Assembly (NCBI GenBank): GCA_945860225.1
Contig: CAMAPT010000022.1
Location: 1-49,588 of the forward strand
Source of the DNA: Chitinophaga pinensis
Lineage (GTDB): Bacteria; Bacteroidota; Bacteroidia; B-17B0; Aurantibacillaceae
Reading direction: 5' to 3'
DNA: 49,588 bases
Positions 17,592 to 26,055 of the stretch are shown here, piece after piece; within the stretch, counting starts at the first letter, position 1; each line of letters opens with the position of its first letter. The notes below the pieces were generated by a model, which saw nothing but the letters and a program-made list of their open reading frames with translations, ran no database searches and was not told where the DNA came from. A program made the position numbers and the translations under genes.

Positions 17592-18846
17592 AGCGATATA
17601 ATTTAATCCATTTAATCATTAATCTATAATTTGACCCCAGAGTAAAAATCATAAAAACGGATAGTGTTGTGATAAAAATCTGAGTTAAGAATGCTAGATT
17701 TATAGCAAGAAAACAACCTATAATGAAAATTTTTTGTTGATTAGTAATATTAGCTAACAACCAAAACCCTCTAAATAAATTATACAAATAAAATACACCG
17801 AAAAAAAAACCATAATTAGATAATATTCCCATAAACCCATAAGTATAACTTGCACCTTCATGCATTTCGCCCGAACTTTTTTCACTAGTAGAGTATAAAA
17901 TTCCTCTGCCAATTAATGGATGGTCTTTAAATAATTCGTATGAAGTATAAAAGGCATAAAATCTTCCTGAATGAGGGTCATACTTGCCTAATTTATTTTT
18001 CGCATAATATGTTTGTTCTTCTAATTGTGATCCAATTTTTTTTTGTAAAAAATCTTGATCTCTATATACAATTATTGAGCTCAAAACAAAACCTAAAACT
18101 ATAACAATTTTAATACCATGACTTATATTTAATTTCAATAAATACGAAATTAATATAACAAATAACGTAATAAATCCGGCAGTTGACAATGTTGTTAATA
18201 TGCATAACATAAAGACGATATTTTTCTTATTAAACATGCTTCCCTCAAAAAACGTATTAAAAATAATGGCCAAATTTAAAAAAACTCCATATGCTCCTGG
18301 TTCATGAAACGCACCAGAATTGCGATATACGCCCAATCCTAAATTAAAAATATCATCAGACCAAGCTGCCGTATAAATAAGTAAGGAGCGAGGAACCGAT
18401 GACCAACTATATGGTAGAATAAATTCAATTGCGCTTTGAAAAAAACTGTCTACAAACGGAGAAAATGATTGTAATATCCATAATGGAGTCGTGTATAAAG
18501 CAATAACATAAATAACATTAACTAAATATTTAAAAAACGAAATTCCTATTAATTGTAATATTAAAAACGGCAAATAAAATGTGATAAGTGGTAAATACAA
18601 GATTGCATAAGAAAACCCATTGTACGAAAATGCCTGAATAAACAGCAACAAATAAAACCCTATTATAACAAGAAAATTTTCTCGCATAAATAGATTTACC
18701 TTTCTTTTGATTGCTATAAATAATACAATGAAGAATAACAGAAGTAGATATTTATTTGTAATAGTATTAATAAATGGACTTACTGTAAATAAAGTTAATA
18801 TTACAATTATATAATTTGTATAATATCTTTTTTTGAATCCGATCAA
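17566..18846 (-). CDS. wzy: Wzy-type O-antigen/capsule polymerase
   Basis: This polytopic membrane protein (426 aa) has about ten to twelve hydrophobic helices and a large loop near the middle to C-terminal part. The helix-flanking motif GAFHEPGAYGVFLN is typical of the O-antigen polymerase/ligase group, where Glu and nearby Arg handle the sugar chain. It is next to the flippase gene (6-base gap), as usual for Wzx/Wzy loci. Sequence identity among polymerases is low, so assignment rests on topology, motif and place. Confidence 0.82.
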   Translation of the reverse strand: MIGFKKRYYTNYIIVILTLFTVSPFINTITNKYLLLLFFIVLFIAIKRKVNLFMRENFLVIIGFYLLLFIQAFSYNGFSYAILYLPLITFYLPFLILQLIGISFFKYLVNVIYVIALYTTPLWILQSFSPFVDSFFQSAIEFILPYSWSSVPRSLLIYTAAWSDDIFNLGLGVYRNSGAFHEPGAYGVFLNLAIIFNTFFEGSMFNKKNIVFMLCILTTLSTAGFITLFVILISYLLKLNISHGIKIVIVLGFVLSSIIVYRDQDFLQKKIGSQLEEQTYYAKNKLGKYDPHSGRFYAFYTSYELFKDHPLIGRGILYSTSEKSSGEMHEGASYTYGFMGILSNYGFFFGVFYLYNLFRGFWLLANITNQQKIFIIGCFLAINLAFLTQIFITTLSVFMIFTLGSNYRLMIKWIKLYRYEQSLKQG

Positions 18847-18852
18847 AAGACT

Positions 18853-20115
18853 TTATTTTTTAGAAAAACTGCGCATCAAAACGTAATTCATAACAATACT
18901 AAATACTAAAACTAAAATTGAAGTAATTATTTGAGAAACTACTACAACGTCCAAAACATCTTTAATATAATATGGTAAGATTAATAATGTCAAACTTTGT
19001 GACATTGCATATACTAATACAAAAAACAACATATAGTTATACTTTTTCATGACAACATTAAACATATTACCTAGCTTAAAAAAAACAAATGGACAGGCTA
19101 ATAAAGACAATTTTAAATAAGGCAGAGAACTATTATATTTTGGAAAAAGTAAAATAAAATAGTCGAGGATAAAATAACCGGCTATACATGCCAGGACTAT
19201 AACAATAAAAGAATAAAAATAAACCTTCAATAATTTTCTGAATATATCCATTGGATCATTTTCTTTTCCAAGATTAAAAGAAAATTTTGGGTAGAGATAA
19301 GTAGACAGGGTATTAGGCAATATTGCAACTGTGCTTAACAGCATTAAAACTGGAGCATATATACCAAGGCTTTCTGCAGTACTTTCTTTAATAATAAATA
19401 ATTTAGGAAGAGTATCTATAAAATTAATGGCATAAGAGGAAAGAAAAATTGGGAATCCCAATTTAAAAAGTTGAGTCAACTCAGGTTTATACAATTTAGG
19501 TTTTATTCTGTACGGTCGGTAATAATGTAGGAGCAATACATTACCAAAAACCAACAAAAATTCGTAAAATAAAAAACCATAAAAACCTAATAAAACCAAT
19601 GGACACAAAACTAATTTAACTAATAATAACAAAATTTGAATATTACTCAAATTATTAAAGTTGTCATCCGACCTAAAAGTTGAAGAAAGATATGTTATAT
19701 AAAACGACATAATAACCCTCAAAACTGTAACAATCAGGGGAACAACATATACCTCTTTGAAACCTACAACGTAAATCGCAACAGGTATAAGAAAAACAAG
19801 AGAAATGATGTCAATAACTGTAAATGCCAACGTTGTCTCAGCATATTTCATAGCTCCACTCACATCACCTTTCCCGAATTTATATGGTAATTCTATGTTC
19901 ATTCCGTTAACGATTCCTAATCTTAAAAACACAGCATAAGTTTCAAGAATCGTAAAAGCACTCCAAATTCCCATATAATACGGTTCGATATTTCGGAAAG
20001 CAAAAAATCCGGTAACCAAAGAAACCGGAATAGATAAATAAGAAACTGAAATATATTTAAACAGCGTTTTATTTAATCCAAATACTTTTTTAGTATATAC
20101 TTTTTGCAAATTCAC
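18853..20115 (-). CDS. wzx: Wzx-type flippase (MOP superfamily)
   Basis: This protein (420 aa) has about twelve transmembrane helices evenly spread over its length and belongs to the polysaccharide-transport/MATE-like superfamily. It begins with a cytosolic lead and SVSYLSIPVSLVTGFFAFRN. Helix pairs near 230 (FKLGFPIFLSSYAINFID) and 275 are typical of Wzx proteins. Its role is to flip the lipid-linked repeat to the periplasm for Wzy. It follows the 522-residue unassigned gene by 3 bases. Confidence 0.87.
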   Translation of the reverse strand: MNLQKVYTKKVFGLNKTLFKYISVSYLSIPVSLVTGFFAFRNIEPYYMGIWSAFTILETYAVFLRLGIVNGMNIELPYKFGKGDVSGAMKYAETTLAFTVIDIISLVFLIPVAIYVVGFKEVYVVPLIVTVLRVIMSFYITYLSSTFRSDDNFNNLSNIQILLLLVKLVLCPLVLLGFYGFLFYEFLLVFGNVLLLHYYRPYRIKPKLYKPELTQLFKLGFPIFLSSYAINFIDTLPKLFIIKESTAESLGIYAPVLMLLSTVAILPNTLSTYLYPKFSFNLGKENDPMDIFRKLLKVYFYSFIVIVLACIAGYFILDYFILLFPKYNSSLPYLKLSLLACPFVFFKLGNMFNVVMKKYNYMLFFVLVYAMSQSLTLLILPYYIKDVLDVVVVSQIITSILVLVFSIVMNYVLMRSFSKK

Positions 20116-20118
20116 AAT

Positions 20119-21687
20119 TTAGATTGATCTAATATTACTATCTGGAGCTTTTTCAATTCGCAAAAGAATTTTATAAAACTTATCATGCTCTAATTGATTT
20201 GTCATAGCATTCAATTTACATGTATTAGCTCTGAAATTTTTCCCATAAGCTTCAAATGAAAATCCTTTAAAAATCAGATATAAATATTCCTTCGCGGCAA
20301 ATATTTGTTTGGCACTAGTGCTAAACTTTTCTTTCCTGAATTTCTCGATCATTGAGAAATATTCTTCCTTAGTTTTAGGTTCTTCTACTATTCCTAATCC
20401 ATAATATTTTGGTTGAGCCGCAGCAATGACAGGAATACCTCTTACAACCATATCAACTCCAACCGAACTAATCCATACAAGTCCTGAGGTAATATATGGC
20501 ATAATTGAAAAAGTATTTATCTTTTCCCAATCATTAATAACTAAAATGTTTTTCATGCCTTTTGATTCTTCAATAGCATAATCACCAATCTTAATGGCCA
20601 CTTTATTTTTTACAATTCCTTCACCAGGATGAGCCCGTATTATTAATTTAATATCAGGCTTATCAGAAAAATAGTTTATAGTTTGCTTTACAAAATCACG
20701 GTGACTTTTAAAAATTGTCTCTCTATTAAGCAGCGAACTATCTCCTATAACGTTACAAGCCAGTAAAAATATTTTTTCATTTCCTTTAACAAAACTTGCA
20801 ATATGTTCAGGCAAAACAGCATTTAATTCGGCTTGCTGTACTTTCATAAATTCATTTAACCATTTTTCATTCTGTTTTTTTCCTTCCAAAAAATTAAAAT
20901 ATTTATTCAATTCTTCCTCTTTTTTATTATCCATCTTACCAAGATAATTCATCCATCCACGGACATTGTACTCTAGCGAAGGGGCATTAAAATTGTAAAT
21001 CATATGACCTTGCCGCCAACCCCATCCTTCCACACAAACCGTTTCTTGACCTACATTGCGTGCACCCTTTAAGATCATAGGAGTATCTCTTATCAACCCA
21101 CTGTAACAGAAAAAACTATAGTATTTGTTTTCAAAACATAACTTTTGTACCCGCGCTCCGTTACGTGCAGATTCACTTCTTAAATCTTCAAGTTTTTGTT
21201 TATACAAACTTTGATTCTCAGTAATGTCTTGCGACTCAACATGAAGATCATACGCCAAAGCAGCAATCGAACTACCTAATGAATCCTCATAGAACTGTTT
21301 AAAATCAGATATAGAAAATGGCAAGGAATTACAATCCAATAAAATTACTCCTGGTATTTTCTCAACGGCTTTCCAAAAATTAAAATACGAGGGTTGATGA
21401 TATAGTCTTTCTATTTCGTCTCTTTTGTAAAGAATTGTTGTTTCAAAACCCAACTGCCTAATTACACATGCTGCATACGCCGACCACTCAATCCAAGTTT
21501 TATTACGAAAAGCGCTAATTAGTACTCGTCCTTTAACGTCTGGAAGATTTTTCAATTGAGAAAGCCATTGGTCAATAGCCTGACGGGGAGTTACAATATT
21601 TTTGGCAGATATTGGTGATAATCTTTCAATCTCCCCAATTACTGTTTTTGCGAGTGCTTTTAATTTTCTTCTAATTTTTGCTTTCAC
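20119..21687 (-). CDS. unassigned GT-B/capsule-synthesis-like protein
   Basis: This soluble protein (522 aa) is not confidently recognised. The N-terminal third has an alpha/beta pattern (GRVLISAFRNKTWIEWSAY) resembling a nucleotide-sugar-binding fold. The C-terminal half has IKLIIRAHPGE (near 345-355), NDWEKINTFSIMPYIT and WISSVGVDMVVRGIPVIAA. This order of a His-Pro loop and a Gly-x-Pro donor loop recalls KpsS/LipB capsule proteins and CDP-glycerol-type transferases. A glycosyltransferase or phosphate-linked transferase role is inferred from fold and context. It lies between the methyltransferase and flippase genes, gaps of 2 and 3 bases. Confidence 0.6.
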   Translation of the reverse strand: MKAKIRRKLKALAKTVIGEIERLSPISAKNIVTPRQAIDQWLSQLKNLPDVKGRVLISAFRNKTWIEWSAYAACVIRQLGFETTILYKRDEIERLYHQPSYFNFWKAVEKIPGVILLDCNSLPFSISDFKQFYEDSLGSSIAALAYDLHVESQDITENQSLYKQKLEDLRSESARNGARVQKLCFENKYYSFFCYSGLIRDTPMILKGARNVGQETVCVEGWGWRQGHMIYNFNAPSLEYNVRGWMNYLGKMDNKKEEELNKYFNFLEGKKQNEKWLNEFMKVQQAELNAVLPEHIASFVKGNEKIFLLACNVIGDSSLLNRETIFKSHRDFVKQTINYFSDKPDIKLIIRAHPGEGIVKNKVAIKIGDYAIEESKGMKNILVINDWEKINTFSIMPYITSGLVWISSVGVDMVVRGIPVIAAAQPKYYGLGIVEEPKTKEEYFSMIEKFRKEKFSTSAKQIFAAKEYLYLIFKGFSFEAYGKNFRANTCKLNAMTNQLEHDKFYKILLRIEKAPDSNIRSI

Positions 21688-21689
21688 TT

Positions 21690-22382
21690 TTATTCCTTAA
21701 TTAAATAAGGCGTGCCTCTTTCGCTTACTTTAATTTTTTTACTTTGCTCACCGAAGAAATCCTCAACAGCTTTTCTCGCACCAGGCCAACGATCTTCATC
21801 TTCTTTTTTTGCTAAAAAATCGTCAAATACTATTAACCCGCCACTACTCACTTTAGGATACAAATACTTTAATGTATCCATGTATGACAAAAACAAATCA
21901 CCATCTACATGCAATATTGCGATAGGTCGGTCAGGATGATTTGGCAACGAGTCACAAAAAAAACCCTTTGTTAGAACTAATTCATTAGAGTTAGGGATTC
22001 CGCCCTCATCAAGGACAGTTTTAATAAAATTTTCCGTGTATTGATATTTTCCACTTGGAGAAGTTGACCACTCTCCTTTTTTAGGTTTACGGTAAGAATC
22101 ATCTTCTACACTTGGTTCGGGAAATCCTTCAAAACTATCGTATCCGAAAATTTTTCTTTGCCCTCCTTCAGATTTTTCGAGTAAAGAATTTATTGAGGAC
22201 ATAACTAATAACGATCTACCTCTTCCTATTCCACATTCTACTATATCCCCCTCAACATTTGATACCATTTGAAAATATTTCCACCAATATAAAACATTTC
22301 CAATATTACCTATATTTAATTGATGAAATCTTTCATCAATATCTTCATTGTGCTTTCCTTCAAAAGAAAAAAGTTGTTTCAT
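21690..22382 (-). CDS. TylF/MycF-type sugar O-methyltransferase
   Basis: This SAM-dependent methyltransferase (230 aa) belongs to the macrocin O-methyltransferase family. Visible motifs: the SAM loop IVECGIGRGRSLL, GYDSFEGFPEP, and LHVDGDLFLSYMDTL with GGLIVFDDF, whose Asp residues bind the metal in MycF. Such enzymes methylate sugar hydroxyls and are common in polysaccharide loci. It starts one base after the neuB-like gene, so the methylated residue might be the nonulosonic acid or its neighbour. Confidence 0.85.
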   Translation of the reverse strand: MKQLFSFEGKHNEDIDERFHQLNIGNIGNVLYWWKYFQMVSNVEGDIVECGIGRGRSLLVMSSINSLLEKSEGGQRKIFGYDSFEGFPEPSVEDDSYRKPKKGEWSTSPSGKYQYTENFIKTVLDEGGIPNSNELVLTKGFFCDSLPNHPDRPIAILHVDGDLFLSYMDTLKYLYPKVSSGGLIVFDDFLAKKEDEDRWPGARKAVEDFFGEQSKKIKVSERGTPYLIKE

Positions 22383-22383
22383 C

Positions 22384-23886
22384 TTAAAAATGTTCTAGTA
22401 TTGTTTTTCTCTGCATTGGATCTAACTCGTTAATTTTCGGGTCTGTATAGAACGAATCGTTTCTAAAATGTGTTGTAGACACCTCCTCTAATATAGTGCC
22501 TTTTTCGCTCCAAAATGCATGTTTTACTCCGCGTTCAACAGTTAATATATCTCCTTTTCTCAAAACAGACTTGATTCCGTTCATACTTATGCCTAATTCT
22601 CCCCTCAAAACATGAAACGTTTCTTCCTTCTTGACATGATGTTGTTCAGGATGATGTTGACCTGGAAATACAACTATAATTTTTTTACAATATTCGCGAT
22701 TAATCAAATTCACAATTAATATTCCAAATTCATGAAACATATCTAAACCGTAATGATGAGATAATTCGATTTCAGCTTTCTCACTTAATACAACACCTGC
22801 CTCCGATAATAAACCTTTTGCTTCATGAATAATTTTTCGAATTTTATAATAATTATCAATTTCTGATAATTCGAAAATTGATTCGTTTGCTTTATAATCC
22901 TTGGTCGCAGTGAAACTAGCTCTAACGCGTCCAAACTGGCTACTATTCAGTTGTCCTTCCTTACAAGGCATAGCAAAGAAAACGTCCTCAAATTTTATTT
23001 TACTTCCTTTTTTAATATCATTTTTAGCAAACACACCACGTTTCAACGACAACAAAGAATCTGCCTCATCCTTTGTTATGACTTTATCATTGTTACCACA
23101 AATGTCAAAAGCTACCTTAGCCTCTGAAATCCATTTATCTGTTTCTTGCGGATTCATAGAATAATTATTCAATATGATGGCATCTGTTGGTAAACCTACG
23201 TGTCGTTCAAAAATTTTTGCACCTTTTGCAATTGCTACTTTTATCACATCAAAATTATCAGGTGCTTCATGTCCTGAGTAACCTATACATAAATCCTCAT
23301 AACGATGTTTTAATTTGGAAATAAAATTTAAATTGAGAACATTGTTCGGACTTGGATAAATTCCTACGCAATGAAGAATTGCAAAGTTAGAATCTCTATG
23401 ATTTAAATATGTGACTAAATTATCTATTTCAAACAAATTTAACCCTCCTGTAGAAGCAATAATTGGTTTATTGGTTTTTACAATTTTTTCCAATAACGGC
23501 CAATCATCTGCACTACAACTGGCAATTTTAATTATATCAATCTCATGTTTTAAAATGACATCTACGGATTCTTCATCAAATGGGGTACACATCGAAATCA
23601 TACCCTCTGTTTTAATAGCATTTACCAATTGTAAAAATTGATCTTGCTTTAATTCTGTTGATAAAAAACGACTGATATGTTTAGCCTTTGTATCATTACG
23701 AAAATCAGGATGAATGAAAGAATCCAACTGACGATATTGTAATTTAACAGCCGCTTTAATGTTGTGTTTTTTTGCTATTTTACCCATCTCCTTAATGATA
23801 TTAATTCCATGATTAACATCCCCTTGATGGTTATTGGCCATTTCGAAAATAAATAGATTGTCAAACAATCCGTTGTTTTGTTTCAT
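22384..23886 (-). CDS. neuB: NeuB-family nonulosonate synthase fused to a cupin
   Basis: The protein (500 aa) joins three parts. Residues 1-270 are the NeuB TIM barrel condensing phosphoenolpyruvate with an aldose (EMANNHQGDVNHG, KLQYRQLD, CTPFDEESV, IKIASCSADDWPLL, GYSGHE). Residues about 280-345 are the SAF/antifreeze-like domain (KRGVFAKNDIKKGSKI, AMPCKEGQLNSSQFG). The last 120 residues are a cupin with HHPEQHHVKKEETF, a metal-site pattern, and TTHFRNDSFYTDPKI near the end, which resembles D-lyxose isomerases. Ordinary NeuB proteins (about 350 aa) lack the cupin. The product is a sialic-acid-like sugar; KDN, Neu or other type cannot be told apart. It lies 3 bases after neuA. Confidence 0.88.
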   Translation of the reverse strand: MKQNNGLFDNLFIFEMANNHQGDVNHGINIIKEMGKIAKKHNIKAAVKLQYRQLDSFIHPDFRNDTKAKHISRFLSTELKQDQFLQLVNAIKTEGMISMCTPFDEESVDVILKHEIDIIKIASCSADDWPLLEKIVKTNKPIIASTGGLNLFEIDNLVTYLNHRDSNFAILHCVGIYPSPNNVLNLNFISKLKHRYEDLCIGYSGHEAPDNFDVIKVAIAKGAKIFERHVGLPTDAIILNNYSMNPQETDKWISEAKVAFDICGNNDKVITKDEADSLLSLKRGVFAKNDIKKGSKIKFEDVFFAMPCKEGQLNSSQFGRVRASFTATKDYKANESIFELSEIDNYYKIRKIIHEAKGLLSEAGVVLSEKAEIELSHHYGLDMFHEFGILIVNLINREYCKKIIVVFPGQHHPEQHHVKKEETFHVLRGELGISMNGIKSVLRKGDILTVERGVKHAFWSEKGTILEEVSTTHFRNDSFYTDPKINELDPMQRKTILEHF

Positions 23887-23889
23887 ATT

Positions 23890-24891
23890 TTATAGTTGAT
23901 TTATACTAATTAACCTATCATCAATGTAATAATCTGCTGCAGGTTTTCCAAATTTAAGCTGATGATATTTGACTCCCCAGTCGCTCATTTGTTTTTTTGT
24001 TACCTCCGACCAATCAATTCCTGTTTTAGACCCACGGGCTGTAAAGAGAATAATAATATTATTATTATCATACAATTTATTAATTTTTTCAATTACAGAT
24101 TTATTTGGCGTAGAAAGAGAATAGTCATTATTGGGTGATAAATTGGCCACAACGCCATCTATATCAAAACAAAAAGTTTTATCAATAAATTCTTTTTTAG
24201 CCTCTACACTCAACTTATTCAAATCTGTATAATAATCTATATCATAATTAGTATCCATTATATAAGATCCAATTATATCACCAGTCATTGATTTTTTATT
24301 TAAAATTGTTGTACCTCTTGTAATATCAATTGAAGCATTTTGTAAATATACTTTAGGCAGTTTTTGACGTGGTTGATTATATGCCTCATTAATTTCATTG
24401 TCAATCACTACAGGTTTTAATACACCACCCTGCATAAACCACATCTTAAATGGCGTTTCAGGAGCTAAAGTGACTGATCTAATCGAATCCCACTCTTTGT
24501 TTTGAATCAACAATTTAATCATATTATCAATGTCATCAATATCTCTGAATGGGCTTGTAGGTCTCAAATGAACTACGATATCAGCAAAATAATTTTCTCT
24601 TTCTTTTAAATAACCTAATACGTGATTAAATACATCAAAATCAGTTGCAAAATCATGAGATATTGACTCTGGCCTTATAAAAGGAATTTCTGCACCAAAA
24701 GACTTTGCTATATCTGAATAATATATACTATCTGTGCTTACAATAGTCCGATTTATGAATTTTGATGACAATGATTGCTCTATTGAATAAGCCATTAACG
24801 GCTTACCATTAATAGACAATATGTTTTTATCTGGAATTGATTTTGATCCGCTTCTAGCTGGAATTACAGTTAAAATATTCATATTTTTCAT
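23890..24891 (-). CDS. neuA: CMP-nonulosonate synthetase fused to a HAD phosphatase
   Basis: The N-terminal part (about 1-225) is an acylneuraminate cytidylyltransferase: TVIPARSGSKSIPDKNI nucleotide loop, FIRPESIS, and VVHLRPTSPFR. It activates the nonulosonic acid with CTP. The C-terminal 110 residues are a HAD domain with FDIDGVVANL (DxDG), LFTARGSK and KPAADYYIDDR. HAD partners of this kind can remove a 9-phosphate from nonulosonates. The ATG at 24891 overlaps the upstream stop as ATGA. An ATG-initiated longer form from 24912 is possible but would overlap the epimerase gene by 25 bases. Confidence 0.88.
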   Translation of the reverse strand: MKNMNILTVIPARSGSKSIPDKNILSINGKPLMAYSIEQSLSSKFINRTIVSTDSIYYSDIAKSFGAEIPFIRPESISHDFATDFDVFNHVLGYLKERENYFADIVVHLRPTSPFRDIDDIDNMIKLLIQNKEWDSIRSVTLAPETPFKMWFMQGGVLKPVVIDNEINEAYNQPRQKLPKVYLQNASIDITRGTTILNKKSMTGDIIGSYIMDTNYDIDYYTDLNKLSVEAKKEFIDKTFCFDIDGVVANLSPNNDYSLSTPNKSVIEKINKLYDNNNIIILFTARGSKTGIDWSEVTKKQMSDWGVKYHQLKFGKPAADYYIDDRLISINQL

Positions 24892-25877
24892 TTTAAATAT
24901 TCCCAATACCACTCTACAGCTTCCATTAATCCTTTTTCTAGATCATGACTAGGTTGATATCCCAACAACCGACACGCCTTATCTATACTCGCTAAGGAAT
25001 GCGGAATATCGCCCTGACGATTTGGACCGTGAATCACCTCGATATCTTTTATTTTTATATCATACGTGCTCAAATAAGTTTTCAATAAATGCAATAATTG
25101 ATTTAAATCAGTTCGTTCTCCTACAGCTGTATTAAAAACTTGACCAATGGCTTCTGGATTATAAGTAAGCATTGCTAATTCGTTCATTTGCAATACATTA
25201 TTTATGTAAGTGAAATCCCGACTATTAGTCCCATCTCCATTAATTATCGGACTTTGATAATTCATCAACTGCATGCAAAATTTAGGTATAGCAGCCGCGT
25301 AGGCTCCATTCGGATCTTGACGTCGTCCATATACATTAAAATACCTTAACCCTATACATTCTAATCCGTAATTTAATGCAAACACATGAGCATATAATTC
25401 ATTCACGTATTTTGTAACAGCATACGGAGAAAGTGGTTTTCCTATTTGCTCCTCTATTTTTGGCAACGCTTCGCTATCACCATAAGTACTGCTGCTAGCC
25501 GCATAAACAAATCGTTTCACTTTTGCATCTCTAGCTGCTACCAACATATTCAAAAAACCATCTACATTTACACTATTAGTGGTGATAGGGTCATTGATAC
25601 TTCTTGGTACCGAACCAAGTGCAGCCTGATGCAAAATATAATCGACTCCTTCACAAGCCTGTTTGCAAGTCTGCAAATCCCTAATATCTCCCTCGATAAA
25701 AGAAAACAATGGGTTATCTAATAGATGAGCAATGTTTTCTCGTTTTCCGGTGGAAAAATTGTCTAAACAAACAATATGATTGTTTTTTTTAATAAAATAA
25801 TCACACAAATTACTTCCTATAAATCCTGCACCTCCGGTTATTAATATTTTAGATTTTGTAATTGTTTTACTGGCCAT
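24888..25877 (-). CDS. wbpP: UDP-HexNAc 4-epimerase, WbpP/TviC-like
   Basis: This NAD-dependent SDR epimerase (329 aa) is expected to interconvert UDP-GlcNAc and UDP-GalNAc. It shows the Rossmann loop GGAGFIGSNL, the catalytic SSS...YAVTK (Ser and Tyr-x3-Lys) and GLRYFNVYGRRQDPNGAYAA, which is the hallmark of the WbpP subgroup. An eight-residue lead (MASKTITK) precedes the fold. It is the first gene of the 22-gene operon, with a free region of 178 bases upstream. Its product would feed glycosyltransferases or further modifying enzymes. Confidence 0.9.
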   Translation of the reverse strand: MASKTITKSKILITGGAGFIGSNLCDYFIKKNNHIVCLDNFSTGKRENIAHLLDNPLFSFIEGDIRDLQTCKQACEGVDYILHQAALGSVPRSINDPITTNSVNVDGFLNMLVAARDAKVKRFVYAASSSTYGDSEALPKIEEQIGKPLSPYAVTKYVNELYAHVFALNYGLECIGLRYFNVYGRRQDPNGAYAAAIPKFCMQLMNYQSPIINGDGTNSRDFTYINNVLQMNELAMLTYNPEAIGQVFNTAVGERTDLNQLLHLLKTYLSTYDIKIKDIEVIHGPNRQGDIPHSLASIDKACRLLGYQPSHDLEKGLMEAVEWYWEYLK

Positions 25878-25927
25878 TTAATAAATCGATACTAATTAAT
25901 AAAGTAGAAAATCATTTAAAGCTTCGC

Positions 25928-25952
25928 ATCCTCAGCCACAAAAACAGAGGAT
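25928..25952 (-). other. small hairpin in the leader of the polysaccharide operon
   Basis: A 6-bp inverted repeat (25928-25933 with 25947-25952) has a 13-base loop. It falls between the candidate promoter and the first gene of the locus. It has no T-run, so it is not a standard terminator. A role in the leader RNA is possible but unproven. Confidence 0.25.
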
Positions 25953-25982
25953 TAAGGAAACAATTTTAATCACGAAATTAAC

Positions 25983-25990
25983 CAAAAATA
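25983..25990 (-). promoter_or_regulatory. candidate -7 box of the polysaccharide operon promoter
   Basis: On the minus strand this reads TATTTTTG, a match to the Bacteroidota -7 consensus TAnnTTTG. Transcription would start about 100 bases before the epimerase gene. A matching TTG about 20 bases upstream is not seen, so the call is weak. Confidence 0.3.
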
Positions 25991-26055
25991 ATCAATAAAT
26001 GACTATTTAACATTCATTTCTATTCGATAAACTGCTTATTAACTAAGACAAACAT

